DNA from: Caulobacteraceae bacterium
GTDB lineage: Bacteria > Pseudomonadota > Alphaproteobacteria > Caulobacterales > Aquidulcibacteraceae
Length of the DNA stretch: 64,000 nt
NCBI GenBank assembly: GCA_016703335.1
Contig: JADJCG010000010.1
Coordinates: forward strand, 86,209-150,208
Reading direction: 5' to 3'
The notes below the pieces were generated by a model. The model had not been told where the DNA came from, searched no databases, and saw only the letters and a program-made list of their open reading frames with translations. How positions within the stretch are numbered: position 1 is the stretch's first letter; every line of letters starts with the position of its first letter. This document shows, one piece after another, positions 61,026-64,000 of the stretch. Both the position numbers and the translations under genes were made by a program.

Positions 61026-61592
61026 CTAAGCAAGGCTGTACCGGTTGGCCGTTAAGGGGTTGGCCGTCTCTGTCGAAGCGGTCTGCATTGCCGCTGGATC
61101 GTCCCAAGCGCGGGTCGGCGAGTTGAGGCGCAGAAGGGCTTCCACACGGTCATTCGGCGCGAGAACCTCGCTGCCATGCTCATCCCGCAGGGCCGCAAAG
61201 ACCGCGCCCGTCGACGTGTCGATTGCGATAACGGACGCGCCGTCCTGGCAACCACCGGCAGCGCAGCCTCTAAAAACGAGCGCTTCCGCGCCCCCGCCCT
61301 GTTCCAGACGCCCTACAACCGGCGCAGCCATGGTCCGACGCAGCCGCTCGCGATCGGCCGCGTTGAAGCCCAATTGCTCAGGGCTGTAACGGGCGCCCTC
61401 ACCACCAATAAAATCGGCGTAGATGGTCCCTGCGAGTGGGCGGAAATCAGCGACCGCTTGAGGCGCCGGCTCGTTGACCGGCGCGGACACTGCGGGCCGA
61501 GGCCCTAGCCCCACAGCGCTCAATTGATCGCAGCCCACCAAAGCCAGGAAGGCCGCGGCGGCAAATCCGGTCCGGAGGAAAATCCGGTGCAT
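61026..61592 (-). CDS. Lipoprotein of unknown function
   Basis: The 188-residue protein starts MHRIFLRTGFAAAAFLALVG and has the lipobox LVGC (Cys about residue 21). The mature part contains GTIYADFIGGEGARYSPEQL and a Cys pair (RGCAAGGCQDG, about 109-119), perhaps a disulfide. I do not recognise the family. The internal start at 61592 is chosen for the signal peptide; the frame is open to 61979, but that part overlaps the G/C-rich region before the recombinase. It ends about 70 bases before tRNA-Asp. Confidence 0.75.
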   Translation of the reverse strand: MHRIFLRTGFAAAAFLALVGCDQLSAVGLGPRPAVSAPVNEPAPQAVADFRPLAGTIYADFIGGEGARYSPEQLGFNAADRERLRRTMAAPVVGRLEQGGGAEALVFRGCAAGGCQDGASVIAIDTSTGAVFAALRDEHGSEVLAPNDRVEALLRLNSPTRAWDDPAAMQTASTETANPLTANRYSLA

Positions 61593-61769
61593 GACTCGCA
61601 GGTTAGCACCCTTCTGGGACAGCGCGAACGGGCCGGACACGTCATTCCGGCAAAACTCACGGCGTAAGCCATCCGAAGCTCGCGAGTGGCATCCCCAGCC
61701 CTCCTGCGCCAAGGCGCAACCCTCGCTTCGCGGCAAATGGCGGCCAGTGAGGGGATCGACGCCCCGAGA

Positions 61770-61797
61770 GGGGGCCGGCCGGCCCCCGGCCGGGGGC
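61770..61797. repeat. Overlapping G/C palindromes upstream of the recombinase gene
   Basis: Two perfect palindromes overlap: GGGGGCCGGCCGGCCCCC (61770-61787) and GCCCCCGGCCGGGGGC (61782-61797). They could form alternative stem-loops before the recombinase start. They resemble the G/C-only tracts elsewhere in the window, so an artefact is possible. Confidence 0.6.
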
Positions 61798-61824
61798 GGG
61801 AGTGGCCGCGACTTGCTGCGGCGT

Positions 61825-61842
61825 TGTACCCGCAGTGTACCC
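61825..61842. promoter_or_regulatory. Direct repeat TGTACCC x2 with 11-base period before the recombinase
   Basis: TGTACCC occurs at 61825-61831 and again at 61836-61842, a spacing of one helical turn, 11 bases before the inferred GTG start of the recombinase. This layout suits binding of a protein dimer, such as an excisionase or the recombinase arm-binding domain. Function is inferred. Confidence 0.4.
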
Positions 61843-61852
61843 CGAAACACCA

Positions 61853-63045
61853 GTGTCCCGCCCGCCCCGCCCCATTCTGACGAAGCGCCTAGTCGAGGCG
61901 CTGAAGGCGCAGCCCGCGCGCTTCGACGTCTTCGATGCGCGCCTCCCGGCTTCATGGTGCGGGTGCATCCCTCCGGCACGGCCTACCTCGACGCCGGACG
62001 CCAGCGCGTCATTACCCTGGGAAGGCTGGGCGCCACCCGAGGCGCGCGGGGGCCGAGATTGCGCGGCGCAGCCGCGCCGGTGACGGCCGCGCCATCGCCC
62101 CGCCGAGGGCCCTGTGATGACCTTATCCGAGTGGCTGCGCGGGCCCGCCGCCGCCCCAGAGCGACCGGCTCCTGGGGCCGACGCGACCTCAACCGCCACA
62201 TCGCGCCCCTGGGCGCGTCGTCGCCGCTGAAGCCGGCCGACATCGAGCGGGCGCAAGCCGACATCGCCGATGGCAACACCGCCGCCGACATCCGCACCGG
62301 CGCCCGCGGGCGCGCCATCGTACGGGGCGGCCACGCCGCCGCCCGCGCCGCCATCACCACGTTTGCAGCGTGCCTCGCCTGGGCGAAGACGCGCGGCCTC
62401 ATCGATGACAATCCAGCCGCGGGCGTCCGAAAGATTGCCGACGTCAAGCGAGAGCGCTTTTTGTCAGAAGCGGAAGCGGCGCGGCTGCTGGCGACACTGG
62501 ATACGCTACAAACGCGCGCCCGCATCAGCGCGACCTTCGCGGACGTCATTCGCGTCCTGCTGCTCACCGGCGCCCGAAAGAACGAGATCGCCGCCCTCAC
62601 CTGGGACGAACTCGATCCCGAGCGCGGGGTCATTCGTTTGCGCAACATGCGCGCCAAGAACGGCGACAAAGTCATTGTCCTGAACCCCGCGGCCCGCGCG
62701 ATCCTCCACGCGCGCCCCGCACCTCGCGATTTGTGTTTGCCTCCTGACACCGCCGCCAACACACCAATTGTCGGCTTACAGAAGCCGTGGTCGCGGGTGC
62801 GCGCGGCAGCGCAGCTGCCGGGGCTCCGCCTCCATGATCTTCGCCATTCGTTTGCATCCCTGGCTGCAGCCGATGGCGCCTCGCTGCCGATGATCGCAAA
62901 AGCCCTAGGCCACGCGCACACCTCAACAACAGCGCGCTACGCGCACCTCGCCGATGACGCCGCCCAGCGCGTCGCCGACAGCGTCGGGCGCCGTGTTGAT
63001 GAGGCGTCGCGCCGGGCGCCGCTCACTCTGAGCTCAACCACCTGA
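61853..63045 (+). CDS. Tyrosine recombinase/integrase (N-terminal half frameshifted)
   Basis: Tyrosine recombinases integrate and excise mobile DNA. The N-terminal arm-binding (DUF4102-like) domain reads ILTKRLVEALKAQPARFDVF, then GFMVRVHPSG and RQRVITLGRLG, in two frames. After about 62200 the frame is clean: a core-binding domain (AAITTFAACLAWAKTRGLID) and a catalytic domain with Arg in LLTGARKNEIAALTW, a Lys in NGDKVIVLN, HxxR in LHDLRHSFASL, His in KALGHAHTSTTARYAHL and the Tyr of that segment. All catalytic residues are present, so it could be active if the N-terminus is intact. The start at the GTG 61853 is my best guess. The 3' end overlaps the converging gene by about 20 bases. Confidence 0.82.
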
Positions 63046-63957
63046 ACACAGTCGACTTCGGCACGCCGATGCGCGCGGCAACCGCGCGGAAGCTCAGGCC
63101 GCTGGCGCGCAGCCGCGCGCGGCGTCCAACCAAGCCGGTGTCGGCGCCGTCCCGGCCGGGACGTCCGCCACCGTTTCAGTTTGGATCGCGTGCGGGACAC
63201 GCGAGGCAGTCGCGTTCGGGACGGATTGGGACTGCGGCACGTACACGCCGATGGTTCGCACGTTGGTGGCGGCGGCGCAGTCCGACAATCGGTGTCGCCG
63301 CGCGCGGCAGCGGCGGCGCGCGCGGCGCCCGGGTGCGGCCGCCGACCACGCCAGCGTCGCGCCACCCAACGCGCCTGCAAAAGTCCAACCTTGCGCTTGG
63401 GACGCCGCGCCGTGCGCGACGTCTGTTAGGACTGCCCCTGCACCTGGGACTGGGACTGGGACTGGGACGGGGCGGCCGTCGGCTGGGACGCGGCCAACAC
63501 CTAATACAAGCCGATCTCGCAGAAGCTGAGCACTTCGAAGCATCCGACGGAACGGCGCTTCGCTTTCAGAAGGCGCCGTCGCCGCGGTGTAGCGGACGCG
63601 CGCGTCCGCCTCTCTGGCTTCCGCCGCCTCTAACGCCGCCTGTAACGGCGCCTGCAGTAGAACCAGGCGCGAGCCTGGAATGTTAGCGGGCAGCTGCATG
63701 AGCCGCGCATTCGCTTCGCGCGCGTCGGCGGCCGCCGCACTCAACTCGGCGTCGATACTCGCCGCCGCCTCGGCGCGCATCATCGCCTGCGAGGTTATGA
63801 ACGCGTGATCGACGCCGAAAGCCGTCGCGCCGGCAAACGTGAGGCTCAGCACGATCCCAGCTGCGGCGCTCGCCCACGCGCCGCGCTGCAAGGCAAAGAA
63901 GGCGCGCGCCGCCATTGCGTTCGCGAGTTGCTGCGTCGTCAGCGGGATCGCGGCCAT
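63023..63957 (-). CDS. Membrane protein with C-terminal helix-turn-helix, possibly continuing past the window (frameshifted)
   Basis: The N-terminal part reads MAAIPLTTQQLANAMAARAF, a membrane segment (WASAAAGIVLSLTFAGATAF), then a long Ala/Glu-rich coiled-coil-like stretch (ASIDAELSAAAADAREANAR, AALEAAEAREADAR) and a second hydrophobic segment. After a frame change near 63110 the C-terminus reads LRASGLSFRAVAARIGVPKS and TVFRWLSSE, a resolvase-type HTH ending at 63023. Another break may lie near 63300. The frame is open to the window edge (HFGDLGVIA before the Met), so the true start may be outside. I do not know the family; the arrangement suits a plasmid or phage-like element. Confidence 0.6.
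63445..63468. repeat. Hexanucleotide repeat (TGGGAC)x4
   Basis: Four exact copies of TGGGAC lie in tandem, with further imperfect copies nearby. On the minus strand they encode a run of Val-Pro dipeptides in the membrane-HTH protein, between its membrane region and the HTH. Confidence 0.85.
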
Positions 63958-64000
63958 TGCGATGACGCCGAGATCGCCGAAGTGCGGTGGCCACGCTCGC

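Overview
The window is GC-rich bacterial chromosome from an alphaproteobacterium, most likely close to Caulobacterales/Hyphomonadaceae. The evidence is gene order (trpGDC-lexA-comEC-gltX-gltA, the pyrH-to-lpxB envelope cluster, the nuo cluster followed by birA-coaX-rnj), the direct-repeat LexA box GAAC-N7-GAAC before lexA, and LpxI used for lipid A. Exact taxonomy cannot be fixed from the sequence alone.

Layout: (1) 1-8.5 kb: start of tpiA, a PpiD/SurA-type periplasmic foldase, tryptophan synthesis (trpE; trpG-trpD-trpC), two secreted/lipoprotein genes of unknown role, and lexA. (2) 8.5-14.5 kb: comEC, gltX, gltA and a secreted tandem-repeat protein. (3) 14.5-29.3 kb, minus strand: rpsB-tsf with its own terminator, then pyrH-frr-uppS-cdsA-dxr-rseP-bamA-skp-lpxD-fabZ-lpxA-lpxI-lpxB, a continuous envelope and isoprenoid run with many ATGA overlaps. 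(4) 29.4-32.3 kb: a small HTH regulator converging on two exported amidohydrolase-like proteins. (5) 32.4-43.4 kb: dnaE, lolD, lolC, an archaeal/eukaryotic-type proS, a DUF1467 protein, an epimerase, RNase J, coaX and birA. (6) 43.4-60.7 kb: all 14 complex I genes on the minus strand, interrupted by accessory genes (SnoaL-like, three small membrane proteins, YciI-like, dienelactone hydrolase) and by one small plus-strand gene that splits the cluster. (7) 60.8-64 kb: tRNA-Asp, a lipoprotein, a tyrosine recombinase and a membrane protein that ends in a helix-turn-helix, which looks like the edge of a mobile element.

Sequence quality is the dominant oddity. About twenty genes, several essential (gltX, gltA, lpxA, lpxB, lpxD, bamA, rseP, pyrH, nuoH, nuoL), carry single-base indels, often in G or C runs, while neighbours such as dnaE, proS, rnj and nuoG are intact. 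Two nearly pure G/C tracts sit inside the dienelactone hydrolase gene where conserved sequence is expected. I read these as uncorrected sequencing or assembly errors and annotate such genes by the span of the repaired reading frame.

No CRISPR array, rRNA, insertion sequence or complete prophage is visible. No stretch over 300 bases lacks a gene. I did not find a clearly new system; the best candidates are the recombinase plus membrane-HTH pair at the right edge and the accessory genes embedded in the complex I cluster.
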